Origin: Microbotryum silenes-acaulis
Taxonomy: Eukaryota > Basidiomycota > Microbotryomycetes > Microbotryales > Microbotryaceae
DNA length: 64,000 nucleotides
Reading direction: 5' to 3'
Assembly (NCBI GenBank): GCA_003665825.1
Contig: QPFY01000003.1
Coordinates: forward strand, 682,001 to 746,000
Part shown: one piece after another, positions 38,273 to 49,483 of the stretch
Layout of the letters: each line of letters begins with the position of its first letter
Position numbering within the stretch: position 1 is the stretch's first letter
Notes under the pieces: generated by a model
What the model saw: only the letters and a program-made list of their open reading frames with translations
Told to the model about the DNA's origin: nothing
Database searches by the model: none
Program-made: the position numbers and the translations under genes

Positions 38273-39375
38273 TTATGCGACGATCGAGACGACACCACCG
38301 GCCTCGACGATCTTTTGTTCGGCACGACGGGAGACGTATCGGGCCTTGAGGATGATGGGGAAGGCGGGCAATCGACCCTTGGCCAGGACCTTGCCGTAGC
38401 CCTGAAAGGAGAGGATTTAAAACAAGTCAGCCCTAGGAGGTCCCTTTCAAAGACAAGCTTGAGTTCGTTCGATGGTAGACCCACGGCAGCGAGAGTATCA
38501 ACAACGGGGACGACGGCGGAATCGGCGGAAAGACCCTTTCGTTGGGCTTCAGGGATAAGGGACTGTGCGACGATAAGTTCCAGGTAGATGTTAGCATTCG
38601 GCTCGTTGCTCGTGCCCGTAATGACGTCGTTAAAGCACGTCATGCTTCCATCCATCGTGTCGATATCCTCTACCTCGCCGCTGCGTGTCTTCCTTGCCCA
38701 CGTGATGCCTGTCCGGTGTCCCATCGTTCCCCGTCTGCCATGCCTCGGACCTCAAGGTTCCAAGTACGATGTGGTCGACTTGTGATGGCCATGGCCTCCA
38801 AAGCGAGCCGATCGAAGAAAGAGAGAGGGTATACTCACAGCGAGCTTGTCGCAGTTGACGACAGGGCGCCAGAGGGCGGCCTTGTTCTTGTGGAAATGCC
38901 TCATACCAACTTTACCGAAGTATCCGTAATGGTACTGTTCACCATTGAGAATTAACATCAGTACCCCGTTTGCATCAAGCTAGGACTCTTCCTCCCGTGA
39001 GACTCGTCCCCGTCCTGCCCGGCTTTGCTGGTCGTTGTAGCGCAGGCCTACCGCCAACGCGAGATATCGGTAGGCCGCAATTTGCATTCGTCGCAGCGCC
39101 GAGGGACGGGGCCGAGGGACGGGGCCGTCTCGTGGGGTATGCTGCTCACCTTATCGAAGTTGGTTCGGTGATGATGTTGTCCACCGGCCTGTAAGAAGAA
39201 GAGTGGAACGAGGGATGAGTACTCTGTAGCTCTGTAGCCGATCACCGGGGGCCAGAGCGATGTGAAGACGTACCAAACCACGTCCACCCGGATGCTTGCG
39301 GTGCTTGCCGACACGACCGTGACCGGCCGAGACGTGACCCCTGTGCTTGCGTGTCTTGCTGAATCGGGTAGGCAT
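38273..39375 (-). CDS. RPL28: 60S ribosomal protein L28 (uL15; mammalian L27a)
   Basis: Component of the large ribosomal subunit. Exons: 39375-39274, 39188-39150, 38934-38839, 38562-38485, 38401-38273; 147 residues, the usual length. It begins [20 protein letters not shown] and continues [49 protein letters not shown] and the terminal [10 protein letters not shown]. Four introns in a 444-nt coding sequence is dense. The fourth intron has a GTGGGT donor. Confidence 0.97.
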
Positions 39376-40582
39376 CTAGAAAGGATAAAGAATGATGTGG
39401 AAATGAGCACGACTGGGGTATGTGCGGGTGTAGGATGAGATGATGAGTCGTGGTCGGGGGCCGTCGCTCGTCTCTGCGTAGGGCTTGCCTGCCGCGCTCA
39501 GAATGGCGCGGGCGGCGGCGGGGTGGGCCAGGCTCGAAAAAATCAAAGACGCCCGCGCTGGTCGCTGGCGCTGTGCGGGCTGGGCTGGCTGGGCTGAACT
39601 GAGCCTGCCGGCACGACGTCGCACGAGCTTGCCTCGACGGTCAACGCACAGCCTACTGTAGAGCGTAGGACGCTGGTGGCGGGGTCGATGTGGGACGAGA
39701 CGATGTGGTCGGAGTTGCAGGTGCACGTCGTTGGTAGTAGGTAGGTGGTGTGACTTACAGTGTTGGCGACCTGAGTGACGGGAACCAGAAGCTGAGAAGC
39801 GAGCTGGGCTGGCGCCTCGTAGTGTGCCCGTCCGACGCGGCCTCGATCTGCCTCGATTCTTGGGCGCGCGAAAGTCGTCCGCCGGCGTGCTGGGTGCAAT
39901 TGGGCATTAGTTTGGCCGACTCACCCGCCGCATTCCGATTAGAAAACGGTGAACAACACGGCGCTTGCCATGCGTGTCCTCCCAGTTGGCACCCGGCTCT
40001 TTCTCTCGCATCCGCTTTGCTCTACCAGGCTTGCGTGTCACCCATCCCTCCTTCCTTCCATCCTTGCCTCGCTCCGCCGCCCAAACATTTCACCCGACAT
40101 CCTCGATCTTGATTGATCGACGGTATAGCTCTCCTCCTGTGGCGAGTTTGCAGGCGCAGAAACGACCCCCGCGTAGCAGGAAAAGTCCCCCCTCTTGACG
40201 TCGTGGTGAGTGATGCTTCCCCCTCTGCGCTCTGCGACAACGACGACGTCGATGCCTCAGGGCCCGCGGGTACACTCTCACATGGGAAAGGGGACAAGAT
40301 GAAGAAACAAATGTAACTCAATCTGTCAATCCAAGTATTTGCGCCGGCACTACAAAGGACTTCGATCCCAGTCGGAGCGTTGCCGCAAACACATTGCTCT
40401 TTCTGATCCCCTTTACGACCTTCTTCAAGACCCTGCTGAAGCCTCATCGCTGTCGTCGTTGTCGTCGTCGTCGTCGTCTTTGTTGTTACTCGAAACCCGG
40501 CGGCGCGTTCATCGTGGACCCGGTCCAGAGCTGACAAGATTCGTCTCCTACCGCAATCAGGGTTGCTCAGCCGTAATCCAGG
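39376..40582. promoter_or_regulatory. Divergent intergenic region, RPL28 / RPB11
   Basis: 1.2 kb between divergent starts. Includes a GTCGTCGTTGTCGTCGTCGTCGTCG-type trinucleotide tract at about 40450-40480. Nothing clearly coding. A 5' UTR intron of RPL28 is possible but I cannot place it. Confidence 0.35.
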
Positions 40583-41140
40583 ATGAACGCTCCTTCACGA
40601 TACGATCAATTTGTCTTGGCCGATGGCGAGCCGAGGTGAGTTGATGGCGGTGTTATCATGCAATGCGTTCGCCGCACTGACGAGAACGTCCACTTGATAC
40701 AGGCTCGTCGTCGATGAAGACACCAAGATTCCCAACGCGGCGACGGTGACCATCAACAAGCAGGACCACACCTTGGCCAACATGCTCCGAGCGTCAGTCC
40801 AATGTATTCAAGCCTACACCCCCTCTTAAATGATTCTGACTCTGCTTCCTCTCTGATCCCCCACAGACAACTGTTGTCGTTTTCCTACGTGACCTTTGCT
40901 GGCTACCGAGTGCCGCACCCGCTCGAACCCAAGGTCGTGCTCAAAATCCAAACCGACGGGTCGGCCTCGCCGCTCGAAGCGATCGGGGACGCCGTGCAAG
41001 CCATCATCGTCATCCTCGCCAAGATGAAGGAGCAGTTTGGTCAAGAGCTGATCAAGGCGCGCGCGTTGGGCACGAATGACGAGGGGGACTTCTATGGCGG
41101 TGGGATGGAAGGTGTCGAGGCCCAGGCTGGGTTCCTCTGA
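40583..41140 (+). CDS. RPB11: RNA polymerase II subunit Rpb11
   Basis: Small core subunit that dimerises with Rpb3. Exons: 40583-40635, 40703-40792, 40867-41140; 138 residues. [39 protein letters not shown] and FAGYRVPHPLEPKVVLKIQTDG are the conserved alpha-like dimerisation motif. The acidic/Gly tail is not conserved. Introns are 67 and 74 nt. Confidence 0.95.
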
Positions 41141-41365
41141 GGAGTCGATCTTTAAATCATTTCTGTTTTCGTCATGTTGTCAAAGTTTTTTTTGAGGATC
41201 GATCGATTTGTTGTAACTAAAGATGAAGCCATGTTGTACGCCCGGTGTTTTTCGCACTCGCGCTCGATCATTCGATGCCTCTCTGCTCCGCTGCTCGTCA
41301 TCGATCGCACGTTTCGTTTGCCTTCAGCCCACACACTTGATCGCTTCGTCTGCAGCAGCAGCACC

Positions 41366-42465
41366 ATGCTCCGCCGCGCTGCCCGAGCCCTGCGATTAGG
41401 GAAGGAACGCTACTTGAGAGGCCACGACCTAGAAGGTTCGCTATGTCACCATGCACGACAATCTTCCGCCCCCCGATTGAGCTGACATTGAACCTGACCT
41501 TTCGCAACGACCGATGTGGGGTGCTGTCCCGCCGTCATCGCTTCTTCCATCCGGTCGTACATTCCTCCGTCATCGCTGCAATGTCAACGAATAGGAAACA
41601 GCTTTTATGAACGACCAGGGGAAGATCCAAGTCAGTCTTTGAGTACTCGTCGATCATCCCGTCTCGCTCTCGTGGCTGATCCAGAACATGCCTTTTCCCC
41701 TCACCTTTCCCCTCTTGCCTCAGAGGACTGGCGACAAACGAAACGCACGATCGAATACGTCATCGCACGACCTTTGGGCGATTACCAATTCAATTCCATA
41801 CCCGGTAAGGATCGTGTCTAGCTCCCCGGGCATCGGAATCCCTTCCGAGATCTCCACCTCTGATCTGAAATGACGAACTGAACTTTGGAACCCCGATCTC
41901 CCCAGCTCAATGGAACGGCTGGCTTCGCAAAACGCGCAAGGAACCACCTACGATAGAGGAACTACAGAAAGATTACCAAAGGATGCAAAAGTTGCAGACC
42001 AACGTCGAGAGGTTGAGGCACGAGTACGAGATGGAGAAGTTTAGATTGGCCGAAGGGAATAGGCAGGATTTGAGGATTGGGAATGAAGGGATCAAGAAGG
42101 GGGTGGAGGAGAGTGTGCATCAGAGACGAGAGGGAACGGAAGAAAGTGTTGCTGCTGGTCGAGGAGAGGAGGAGAAGGTGGTGGATCCCGCTGATTCGCA
42201 GAGAGGGGATGGGGAGGTCGAGGTTGGCGATCGGATATTGGCTGAGAAGAGTCGGAAGGCAGCCGAAACGGAAAGAGAGATGGCCCAGAAGAGGAGGGAG
42301 GAGTTTGGTCAGTCATGCTGGTTTCCCTGTGGTAGACTAGAGGAGACGCTTAAACCATTTCATCTCTCCTCTACAGCCAAACAAGTCGCCTCGAAGCCGA
42401 GGGGGAATCCGAGCGACTCGTTCCAGCCTGATGCCTGGGCACCGACGGCGGCCAAGCGGAGGTAG
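41366..42465 (+). CDS. NDUFAF2-like complex I assembly factor
   Basis: Mitochondrial complex I assembly factor of the NDUFA12/NDUFAF2 (mimitin) family. Exons: 41366-41435, 41595-41630, 41724-41804, 41906-42307, 42377-42465; 225 residues. Family parts: GNSFYERPG, KRTIEYV, the short Pro-Tyr-like turn before PAQWNGWLRKTRKEPPTIEELQ and a charged helical tail. The tail from residue ~110 is rich in Glu, Arg and Gly and ends SDSFQPDAWAP, as in other fungal members. It lies 226 bp downstream of RPB11 in the same direction. NDUFAF2 is favoured over NDUFA12 because of the long C-terminal tail. Confidence 0.8.
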
Positions 42466-43331
42466 TAGCGCACGTCTTGACATGCAACATGACACGCTCC
42501 TCGACAGGTTCTTTGTTTGAAGTCGCGAGGCAAGGTTGCAGGGCTTCTGCGGGGCTTATTGGAGTATCTACGCCGTCCCACGCACGATCGATGCGCAACC
42601 ATTCGCGACTGCTCTCTAACAATGTTAGGACTCAGAAGAATAGGAGCTGGAGGCCTAATTGCACACTAAATTAACCAAGATCTACACTACAGATCTAAAC
42701 GGGGATCGTCACGCGCCACCTTCCCTCCTTCAGGCGTAGTGCGAAGAGTCATGTCTCCAAGTCAAGGTGAAAGGTTCGGTGCGAGAACAGTTGTCCGCGA
42801 TGCCGCTCGCAGTTGCGGTGCATCGGGAGAGGAATGTTGCTCGGAGAGTCCTTGGTTGCCCGCTCATGAGGAGTGTCGGATATTGTTGTGTTAGAAGACG
42901 AGCCCCTGGTCATCTTGACTCATGATGACGGGTTGACGAAAGCCGAAGACGAGTCCAGACTGTTAGAAGGCTGGATCCCGACTCAAGCAGTTGAGTACGA
43001 GCGCAAGATAGAGGATGGAAGATAGATGGAGAAGGAAGAGAGACGAGCGCCCGCAGGGCGCGCGACTTCAACCGAATCCGACGTGTCAACCGGAACTCAA
43101 TCAGGCGCTGGGATCTGGCAGGCACAGAACGACGAATTGAGGAGAGATGAAGCTAGCTAGTACGAATGAAGTAGGGGCATGGAAGTGAATAGTATTAAGA
43201 GATAATAAGGTATGATTGGATTCTTGACACAGACTAGTATCTGCGCCGTCGCTGCGGAGCGAAGTGACGCTTTGCATGTGGCCATGTCGGTTTCGATGTT
43301 GACGGTTGAAAAAGAAGGTGCATCGAGCAAT
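42466..43331. other. Intergenic region with a dispersed repeat
   Basis: 866 bp between convergent genes. Contains dispersed repeat copy B (42965-43125). No gene seen. Confidence 0.35.
42965..43125 (-). repeat. Dispersed repeat, copy B
   Basis: Reverse-complement relative of 31795-31945. The best block is about 95 bp around 42971-43070, with weaker matching to about 43125. Confidence 0.6.
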
Positions 43332-43756
43332 CTATGGCTTGCTTTGGAAGTGAAGAGCCTGTGGATAGACAAAGGTAGCCGAGAATGAGTATCAAGTCTC
43401 GAGTATCCCCGTCCCAAACCGATGCGTGGTGACTCACCTTGACCTGAGGAGGACCGGCGACGCCGCGAAGGTGGTTAAGCTGTTCTAGACCAGACATGTG
43501 TGCTGTGGCCGGGTCCTCAAGGAAAGTCTCTTTGAGAGCCTTAAGGACACGTCGCATCATCGAGGCGGATTTGGGTGCCTGATCGACGGAGAAGGCGAAG
43601 CGCGATGGGTCAGTTGCCAAAGCCCCTCTTTTCGACTCGACGAAACGCAAGACTGACCTTGGTATTTGTGGTCGAAGAAGAGGACTTCATCAAATAGTTC
43701 TTGGACATGGTTGACGAGAGCGTCTCGTAAGAGGAGTTGTTGCTGGTAGAGAACAT
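43332..43756 (-). CDS. Small protein of unknown function
   Basis: Proposed three-exon gene: 43756-43658, 43578-43438, 43358-43332; 88 residues. The N-terminal third is Ser/Thr/Asn-rich. The middle (SASMMRRVLKALKETFLEDP) is a likely amphipathic helix. The end is PPQVKALHFQSKP. I do not recognise the family. Evidence for coding is the good splice sites (GTCAGT/CAG, GTGAGT/CAG), phase-0 joins throughout and a natural stop. A longer frame from an ATG at 43922 is open in a different phase but runs into a stop after splicing. No signal peptide or membrane segment. Confidence 0.45.
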
Positions 43757-44654
43757 CTTGGAGTGGTGTTGATCGTACGTGAGGGTGGAAGTCGAAGATT
43801 GAAGAATGATTTTTGAAGAAGGCTCTTTCTGCAGAGTGATGGAGAGAAGAGAAAGAGAAGGAACAGTGCGACTTGTTCAAGTCATATGATTCGGAAGAGA
43901 TCAAGATCGTCGAAAAGGTCATTCTACCGGATTATACACGACTCATCACTCTCGGAGCCAGAGCCCTGGTCGATCGCGCATCGGGTCGAGTCACGCCTCT
44001 CGGAGAGCCCACATCCCGAGTCAGGCCGGCGCGTATCGTCGGGCAATGACTCGATGCGCGAGCTCCGACGGCCGGGCCGGTTCCGGAACCTGCTTCGATT
44101 GCGGTACCTATACCTCAGCAATCGGTCAGATGACTCAAGATGCAGGAAGAGCATCGTCACACGATTATTCAAAGATTACATTTTCATAATTACAAAGATC
44201 TCACCGCTAAGATGATACCGGTTCACAGAAGCTGCAAGGCTGAGTTGAGGTCGGACCGCCGCGGAACAGGATGAAAGTCAGAGCTTGAATCTGAAAAGGG
44301 GGCGACAGAACCTTGACGTTGGGGCTATGTTGGATAGTAGTCAACAACGATGCCTGTACCAGATAGATACACACTTGGCTGTTCACTCCATAGCCTTTCT
44401 GCCTTCGGCCCTTCGTTTGCCGTGCGCGCTCCGGACAGCCTCGGGCTCGAGCGATCGCAGGCAATCTTCCACTTCACGTCGGTAGGAGCGAGCAGCTCAC
44501 GTTGGCGATGGCAAAGGGAAGGAAATCAAGTGTTGGTAATGTATAACATAAGACGAAGAAAGGCGAAGATTCACTGCCAGTCACAGAACGTATGAACAGG
44601 GGGGCAAGGGGCGCACTTCTCTGCACTTCTCAAGCGGAGCGAGCTCATTCCCGT
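43757..44654. other. Intergenic region
   Basis: 898 bp between the small unknown gene and the H2B stop. It holds the small gene's promoter and the H2B 3' region. No convincing coding frame. Confidence 0.35.
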
Positions 44655-45261
44655 CTACTTGGATCCCGACGAGAATTTTGTGACGGCCTGGAGTATTTGA
44701 ATGGAGATGGATGTCAGTGGGCGTGGTCGCACGTGAGAGAATCCAGTCACATTACGAAAGGTCTGACCTTTGTGCCTTCCGAGATGGCGTGCTTGGACAG
44801 CTCTCCGGGGAGGATCAATCGGACCGAGGTCTGGATCTCGCGCGACGAGATGGTCACCTTGCGGTTGTAGGTCGCGAGCTTGGACGCTTCGATGGTGATG
44901 CGCTCAAAGATGTCGTTGACGAACGAATTGAGGATCAGCATCGCCTTGTTCGAGATACCGGTGTCGGGGTGGACTTGCTTCAACACCTTGCTGTGGACGG
45001 GCCAAGGCAGGCGCGAGATCGAGATCGAGTTCAGGGGTCAGCGACTGAGCCTCGAGCTCGGATGAGCCAATCTCAAAGTACGCACTAGATGTACGACGAG
45101 TAGGTCTCCTTTCGGACCTTGCGCTTCTTCTTCTTGTCACCATCGGCAGCGGGGGCCTTCTTCACAGCCTTCTTGGCGGGCGCCTTGCCAGCGGGCGCCT
45201 TGGATGCGGGGGCCTTGCCGGCGGTCGAGGCAGGTTTCTTCTCAGCAGCTTTGGGGGCCAT
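44655..45261 (-). CDS. HTB1: Histone H2B
   Basis: Core nucleosome histone. Exons: 45261-45086, 44990-44768, 44687-44655; 143 residues. The N-terminal tail is Lys/Ala/Pro-rich ([13 protein letters not shown]), followed by the histone fold [31 protein letters not shown] and [21 protein letters not shown]. The last exon [10 protein letters not shown] carries the conserved Lys that is ubiquitinated in yeast and human H2B. Paired divergently with H2A. Confidence 0.97.
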
Positions 45262-45737
45262 TGTTGATGATGGATTTGGGTGGGTGAGGTAAGTGTTGAG
45301 TAGTGGAGTGGGTGAGGGGAAGGAGAGAGCGCAAAATGCTCTTGGGGTTCTTGTCTTCGAAGCGCGCGTGGAAACGATGTGTTTCGTCAAACAAGCTGAC
45401 ACGCTGGCAGCCTGGCATGCCCCAGCTCTGGGCCCTCGGTGATGATCGATGATGCATGATGGGCGTGGACCTAGGTCGAGTCAGCTTGGGCGCTCGTGGC
45501 GCCGCCGCCCGGCCCGACTTGTGCGCGCGTAGCCCTCCCTAGCTGGAGTCGACGGCTCACGCAGCTGCCACGCTGGCGACTACTTGGATCGCTCACTCGA
45601 CCTCACTCGACGCGCGACAATCGCCTCGACTTGCCTTCGTGCCTCGACGGTTTCGCTTTCCTTCCTTCAACCCACTCAACCCAACTGTTCACCACCTAAC
45701 TCCCCAATCTCAATCCCAAACCCCTCAAACCTCAACC
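45262..45737. promoter_or_regulatory. H2B/H2A bidirectional promoter with a 39-nt repeated element
   Basis: 476 bp between the divergent histone starts. Positions 45451-45489 (starting GATGCATGATGGGCGTGGAC) are repeated exactly at 56217-56255, 10.8 kb away. C/T-rich stretches precede both starts. Confidence 0.55.
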
Positions 45738-46293
45738 ATGTCTTCAGGCGGCAAATCAGGTATGTCGGGTTCAGTTAACCCTACCCAACAGCAAGAATCC
45801 CTTTTGGCTGACACAACCCGGCACCTCGTATGATTACAGGTGGGAAGGCCAAGGCCGGAGCCGACTCCAAGACTCAGTCGCGATCGTCCAAGGCCGGTCT
45901 TCAATTCCCCGTCGGTCGTATCCATCGATTGTTGCGACGAGGCAACTACGCCCAACGTGTCGGTGCCGGTGCGCCAGTCTACCTCGCCGCCGTGCTCGAG
46001 TACCTGGCCGCCGAGATCCTCGAATTGGCCGGCAACGCCGCTCGTGACAACAAGAAGTCGCGTATCATCCCGCGTCACTTGCAACTCGCCATCCGTAACG
46101 ACGAGGAGCTGAATCGTCTGCTCGGCGCCGTCGTCATCTCGCAAGGTGGTGTCCTCCCCAACATCCACTCCGAGCTCTTGCCGACGTGAGTCTTTCCACC
46201 TGATTTTCTGATCCTTCGATCGAGGCTGACATACTTCTCAAACGTCCCCTTGTCAGTAAATCCGCCAAGGCAAAGGCCAGCCAAGAGTTGTAA
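45738..46293 (+). CDS. HTA1: Histone H2A
   Basis: Core nucleosome histone. Exons: 45738-45759, 45840-46185, 46257-46293; 134 residues. Contains [20 protein letters not shown], the acidic-patch region [20 protein letters not shown] and [18 protein letters not shown]. It ends SQEL, the DNA-damage phosphorylation motif (SQ[E/D]-hydrophobic) found in fungal H2A and in H2A.X. Confidence 0.97.
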
Positions 46294-46601
46294 ATGAGCG
46301 AAGGGTCTGTTGAGCGCGGAGAGATGTCGTTTCGATTTTCTGAAGTTGTAGCTGTCTTATTACGCTATGTTGCCAAAGCACCTTTGATTGCGGGCTTTAT
46401 CGCGCGAGATCGCGCGATCCGTTGCGGACCAAACATGGAGCACGTGACTTGCTCCACCTCCGCTGAGATAGCGACGTCAGAATACATGAGTCAAAAGACA
46501 GATCTGAGCTTCAGCTTGCGCGCGTCGAAACGCGGCTCTCTTCCTCTTACTTATCATCCCGCACATCAATCGATTGATTGATCCTCAATTATCTGCAGAC
46601 A
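46294..46601. other. Short intergenic region
   Basis: 308 bp between the H2A stop and the RidA-family start. It has GCGCGAGATCGCGCGATC, a nearly palindromic stretch, at about 46402-46419. Confidence 0.3.
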
Positions 46602-46994
46602 ATGACAGGAACTCAGAGGCATCAGACGAACAATCCTTACGAGGCGCAATTCGGCTATTCTCGCGCGGTTCGCCGGGGCCAATTCATCTCCGTATCTGGG
46701 ACCACCTCGCTTTCGCCTACGACAGGCGAAATCCTGCATCCTGGCGAGGCTTACGAGCAAGCGCTGGTCATCTTTGCCGAAATCATCAAGGCCGTCGGAG
46801 CACTGGGAGGATCACAAGACGATATCGTACGGGTCAGGATGTTTGTGACGCACGACGAAGACACGACAGGGGTCGCTCGCGCCTTGAAGGAGACTCTCGG
46901 TCGCGTCGCGCCGGCCGCGACCATGATTGTCGGAGCGCGATTCGTGGACGCGAAGATGCTGGTAGAGATTGAGGGCGATGCTGTGGTAGTATGA
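46602..46994 (+). CDS. RidA/YjgF-family protein
   Basis: Likely Rid-family deaminase that clears reactive enamine/imine intermediates, or a related subfamily. Single exon, 130 residues. Recognisable parts are FGYSRAVRRGQFISVSGTTS, EQALVIFAEIIKAVGALGG, DIVRVRMFV with the Arg that contacts substrate carboxylate in RidA, and MLVEIEGDAVV. The lack of introns differs from most neighbours and could hint at a transferred gene, although a 130-residue gene without introns is weak evidence. The ATG at 46602 is the first in frame. Confidence 0.85.
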   Translation: MTGTQRHQTNNPYEAQFGYSRAVRRGQFISVSGTTSLSPTTGEILHPGEAYEQALVIFAEIIKAVGALGGSQDDIVRVRMFVTHDEDTTGVARALKETLGRVAPAATMIVGARFVDAKMLVEIEGDAVVV

Positions 46995-47017
46995 CAGCGT
47001 TATGGAACAAAGAGCCG

Positions 47018-47554
47018 TTACGGAACAACCCTTGTGGTGGCCAATCGCCTCTCACGCAATCGTCTCCTGGCTTGCCACCACTTTTTCCCTGTGGACCCCT
47101 CGCCCGCTTCATCCGCTTCGCCCGCGATCTCGGTGTCTGTCAGAACTTCATCCTCGGCAACATCCGGATCTCCTGCACCAACTTCCTCGCTCTTCTCCGC
47201 GTCGATCTCATCCCCCTCGATGTACTGCTCCCACATCTCGTCACGTTTCACACGCCTCGATGGTTCGCTGGAAGTGAACGGCGAAGGCGACACGTTTTTC
47301 CGGTCCAGATGATGTTTGCCTTGATGCGACGCCTTCTCATGAGGGCGAGAGAATTGTAACCATCTGGGTGGTTCTTGTCGAAAGACGAGACCGGAAGAGA
47401 TTTGCTCCGAAGCCAGCGGTGCGGCACTGGTTGTCGGCAGGTGTGCTAGGGTGCAGAGGGCGAAGACCAGAGCGAGCAACAACCTCGTGGACGCGTAGGC
47501 CCCTGCGCGCCGTTGGGCACGACTCTCGACTTGCATTCGCGCTTGTAAGGTCAT
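47018..47554 (-). CDS. Putative secreted protein, unknown function
   Basis: 178-residue single-exon frame, convergent with the RidA gene (23 bp between the stops). Residues ~23-47 (STRLLLALVFALCTLAHLP, then TTSAAPLA) form a signal-peptide-like hydrophobic core with a plausible Ala-x-Ala cut site, after a basic N-terminus. The mature part has dibasic sites (RR, KR before DEMWEQYIEG), a long acidic stretch and a basic end (WWQARRRLRERRL). The KR site could be cut by a Kex2-type protease. No family recognised. It could also be a chance frame. Confidence 0.4.
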   Translation of the reverse strand: MTLQARMQVESRAQRRAGAYASTRLLLALVFALCTLAHLPTTSAAPLASEQISSGLVFRQEPPRWLQFSRPHEKASHQGKHHLDRKNVSPSPFTSSEPSRRVKRDEMWEQYIEGDEIDAEKSEEVGAGDPDVAEDEVLTDTEIAGEADEAGEGSTGKKWWQARRRLRERRLATTRVVP

Positions 47555-48528
47555 GGTAGCCAGAGAACTCTGAGTGTGACACAACAAGTATTATGCTAGC
47601 GTCAGAATTACGAAAACTCTTATAGCTACCCACGAGCTGAACTGCCCAGCCCTCTACGGCCGTGAAGACCTACAAGCTTTGTGACGGGTAGTTCCGAGCG
47701 GACAATCTTGGCAGCGGCTGCTCTGAGGCCTGAGCTCCTGAGGGACGAGTTGAGCTGCAATATTGATGGAGTATGTGCGACGGAACGTTGAGGAGGGGGT
47801 ATACGGTTGATGAGCCTGAGTCTTAGGGTCGGATGGATGTGAAGGAAGAAAAGGGAGGGATTGATTATCGAATACAAGGACTGGCGATGAGTCGAGGCGT
47901 TTGCAACTTTGCACCGCCTGGAACGCGACCAGTGATCGGCAGTGCTACCGGTGATCCTTCTTTGGCACACGCGCGCGCCCGTGGAGTCGTGGACCCAAAT
48001 TTGGTACCACCGCGACTTTCAAGTGTGCCGGTGGGCATTGGGAATGATTGTCATCGACACATCGAAGGTACCTACCAGTGCCGCACTAAAACTTCATTCT
48101 GCCGTTGGGCTCTAGTGACTGCCGGCTCGCGGTGGCTTAGTGTCCTACGCGTTGCCTAAATAACGGTCCGTGCCGACGGGCGGCCTCATTTCCGACACTT
48201 CCGATGCGGTGCCCGCCGCCATAAGCCCCTATGCATCGACCTCGCTGAAGCAGGCACGATTATGTTGCCTTTCTTTTGCCCGATCAAACCTAGGTACCGC
48301 CAGCTTCGCTTAATGGGAAAACAGGTCATCTCTGCCGACGAGGTCAGAGTATCTACGCGATCATTGGTGCCGAGCGACGAGCCCTATGCAACGAATCGGA
48401 CCCCTCTCCCGAGTCTGGTAGACCAGACGCTGACCCGGGCTGGGCCAGCAAATTTGTATGGTCCGTGCGAGATTCAGAATTAGGGATGCGTACAACAGTC
48501 CACAGTATAAATAAGCCTAGTCCAGTCA
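47555..48528. other. Intergenic region
   Basis: 974 bp between the secreted-protein start and the last NAT exon. No gene or repeat recognised. Confidence 0.35.
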
Positions 48529-49483
48529 CTAGTTCCCAGCGTACGCCTCAGGGAACTGCAGAAGAGGGAGAAGACACCGAAGCCGGCGCGGAAGTCAGGA
48601 AGCCAATGTCAGCACAAAGAGCTATGCTGAACGACAGAAACAGCAGGTGCGGTTTCTCACCTTGAATCCAAAATCGTCGCGCAAAATTTGCCTGATGGGC
48701 CCCACTCTCATATCGATCCAGCGTCCATCCGGGTCGCTTTCGTTCTTCGGCGTCGTGTGGAGCCTCGCGCACCTTGAGCCCTCGTACTCCATCCCTTCCC
48801 TGAAATAGAGCGTGGTCCTTCTCCCCGTCTCTTGATGCAGCTTAGTACAAACGAAAAAGTTGACGAATGTTGCACCCGCGTGATTCGAACTGTAATAGTT
48901 GAGCACTTCCAAGTCCGCGGACCCCACGGTCGCCAGCGCGAACGAGTATGTCGGGGTCCAATACTCCTTGGTCGAGGCTGTCGCATCGACTTTGTTCCAG
49001 GCAGTCCACCGCGATGACAAATCGGGTGTGAGATGTTGAAACGCTTCTGCGCCGGGAAGATAAGGTGTTTCCACCAGCTTGAAGGTGCCATTGGCGGTCG
49101 GGCTTTGAACGGTGGCCCCATCGTGGAAAGGAATTCTGGCCAGTGGAGACGGTGCACAGCCCGGATCAGCGTCAAGCCCAAATCGAGAGTGAGCAAAATT
49201 GAGACATGACGCACGGAACAAGAGACTGGGAATTACCAAATCCAACGTCGCAAAAATATCGTTCGCCCCCGCTCGCGTCCCAGTCGATGACGCAGCACTC
49301 GTGAGCAGTCGGTTTGAAACGGAGACCGACGACCTCGGGATCTTGACCAACTTGATAGTTGACGCGAGCGGCGACCTCGCTGACGCGGAAATCAAAATAT
49401 CGCAGCAGGGAAGCAAACAAGCTGTTGAGGAAGAAACAAAATCCGCCGCGGTCACGAAGCCGGATCAACCGCTCGAAGGCGGC
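48529..49483 (-). CDS. NAT: Arylamine N-acetyltransferase, exons 3-5 (C-terminal part)
   Basis: Exons: 49483-49215, 49135-48661, 48555-48529. NATs transfer acetyl from acetyl-CoA to arylamines through a Cys-His-Asp triad. All three residues lie here: Cys in DRGGFCFFLN, His in TAHECCVIDW and Asp in FCDVGFGN. Downstream, TPTYSFALATVGSADLEVLNYYSSNH matches the family's third domain, and the last exon encodes FPEAYAGN. On its own this part lacks the N-terminal ~108 residues. Exon 3 starts after a CAG acceptor at 49484-49486, immediately next to copia gag sequence. The missing part lies at 60637-61126 on the same strand, phase 0 on both sides; joined, the coding length is 1,098 nt (365 residues). 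Confidence 0.85.

Noticed and set aside
40450..40480. GTC/GTT trinucleotide tract as a coding repeat
   Set aside because: It is in the RPL28-RPB11 spacer with no supported frame; a simple microsatellite.
43658..43922. Longer start (ATG 43922) for the small unknown gene
   Set aside because: It reads in a different phase, and after the only good splice it meets a stop within about 13 codons. The ATG at 43756 keeps all joins in phase.
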